From Xylophilus sp. GW821-FHT01B05 (GTDB taxonomy: Bacteria > Pseudomonadota > Gammaproteobacteria > Burkholderiales > Burkholderiaceae_C), in assembly GCA_038961845.1 (NCBI GenBank), contig CP152408.1:4402001-4466000 (forward strand): a DNA stretch of 64,000 bases. Direction: 5' to 3'. How positions within the stretch are numbered: the stretch's first letter is position 1; every line of letters starts with the position of its first letter. The notes below the pieces were generated by a model that ran no database searches, had not been told where the DNA came from, and was given only the letters and a program-made list of their open reading frames with translations. Both the position numbers and the translations under genes were made by a program. Shown here piece by piece: positions 63,691 to 64,000 of the stretch.

Positions 63691-64000
63691 TTAGCCCTCT
63701 CCCAGACGCAACAGTGATTGCTGCATTGACTTGAGGCGCCCCAGCACCTCGACATTGGTTTCGAAAGCCCGTGACGCGGCCATCATGTCGGTCATCTCCG
63801 CCACGGAATTCACATTTGGATAGAACACCTCACCAGCCTCGTTGGCCAGCGGGTTGTCCGGCTCGTAGGCACGACGCAGGGGCTCGGTGCTTTCCACGAC
63901 GTCCAGCACCTGGACCCTGGCGCCAGGCAGTTGACCGCTTCCCATGCCATCGGCACTGAACACCGACGCAAACACCGGCTTGCGCGCACGGTAGGTGGAC
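63691..64000 (-). CDS. flgC: Flagellar proximal rod protein FlgC, C-terminal part
   Basis: The gene continues past the right edge. The visible end reads YRARKPVFASVF and then the C-terminal motif YPNVNSVAEMTDMMAASRAF and ETNVEVLGRLKSM, which is FlgC. It sits just ahead of flgD, so the operon order is flgC-D-E-F-G-H-I-J-K-L. Confidence 0.95.
   Translation of the reverse strand, partial: STYRARKPVFASVFSADGMGSGQLPGARVQVLDVVESTEPLRRAYEPDNPLANEAGEVFYPNVNSVAEMTDMMAASRAFETNVEVLGRLKSMQQSLLRLGEG

Overview
The window is high-GC betaproteobacterial DNA. Several features point to the family Comamonadaceae: the gene orders yicC/gmk/rpoZ/spoT and cvpA-purF, a tRNA-Ala/Glu/Asp cluster beside gltX, a Bug-type tricarboxylate-binding protein, and an intergenic repeat near 42.7 kb that I recall from Acidovorax-like genomes. 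The genus cannot be fixed from the sequence alone.

Region 1 (1-9.2 kb, minus strand) is one tight catabolic operon. A branched-chain-amino-acid-type ABC transporter (livJ, livH, a fused livM-livG, livF) is followed by the parts of an AcoABC-type 2-oxoacid/acetoin dehydrogenase: E1 alpha, E1 beta, an enoyl-CoA hydratase, E2, a possible 48-codon small gene, then lpdA running off the left edge. A sigma70-like promoter with a palindrome at its start point precedes livJ, and a TetR-family regulator is divergently placed at 9.57 kb.

Region 2 (9.6-22.9 kb, plus strand) is an oxidative catabolic cluster. It holds an outer-membrane porin, SDR, HSL-type alpha/beta hydrolase, type I Baeyer-Villiger monooxygenase, two-domain VOC protein, MFS transporter, ferredoxin reductase, three-cysteine ferredoxin, cytochrome P450, carboxymuconolactone-decarboxylase-like protein and a second SDR. 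Read as a pathway, the P450 trio would hydroxylate an alicyclic or terpenoid C-H bond, an SDR would make the ketone, the BVMO an ester or lactone, and the hydrolase would open it. The cluster ends at a broken tRNA-Pro(GGG)-like relic followed by a terminator, which looks like the right edge of an integrated island.

Region 3 (23.2-35.9 kb) is mostly core genome: tRNA-Ala/Glu/Asp, gltX, purF, cvpA, a SPOR protein, folC, an ArsC-like reductase, a glycine-zipper protein and a histidine phosphatase, then a GAF/Bug/gamma-glutamyltransferase locus with a divergent LysR gene. Region 4 (36-39 kb) looks decayed: a mosaic DUF4150 (PAAR-like, type VI secretion) frame, a serine hydrolase of the class A beta-lactamase fold, and out-of-frame fragments. 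An orphan LuxR-type response regulator and a fatty acid hydroxylase follow.

Region 5 (41.2-54.5 kb) is core genome again: tRNA-Ser, hemW, rdgB, rph, a PP2C phosphatase/kinase pair, yicC, gmk, rpoZ, spoT, greB and tRNA-Arg. A three-gene cassette (class V aminotransferase, solute-binding protein, LysR) separates yicC from gmk. Region 6 (54.6-64 kb) is the flagellar rod-hook operon flgC-D-E-F-G-H-I-J-K-L on the minus strand, ending in an unrecognised protein gene. No CRISPR array, rRNA operon, integrase or intact insertion sequence was seen.
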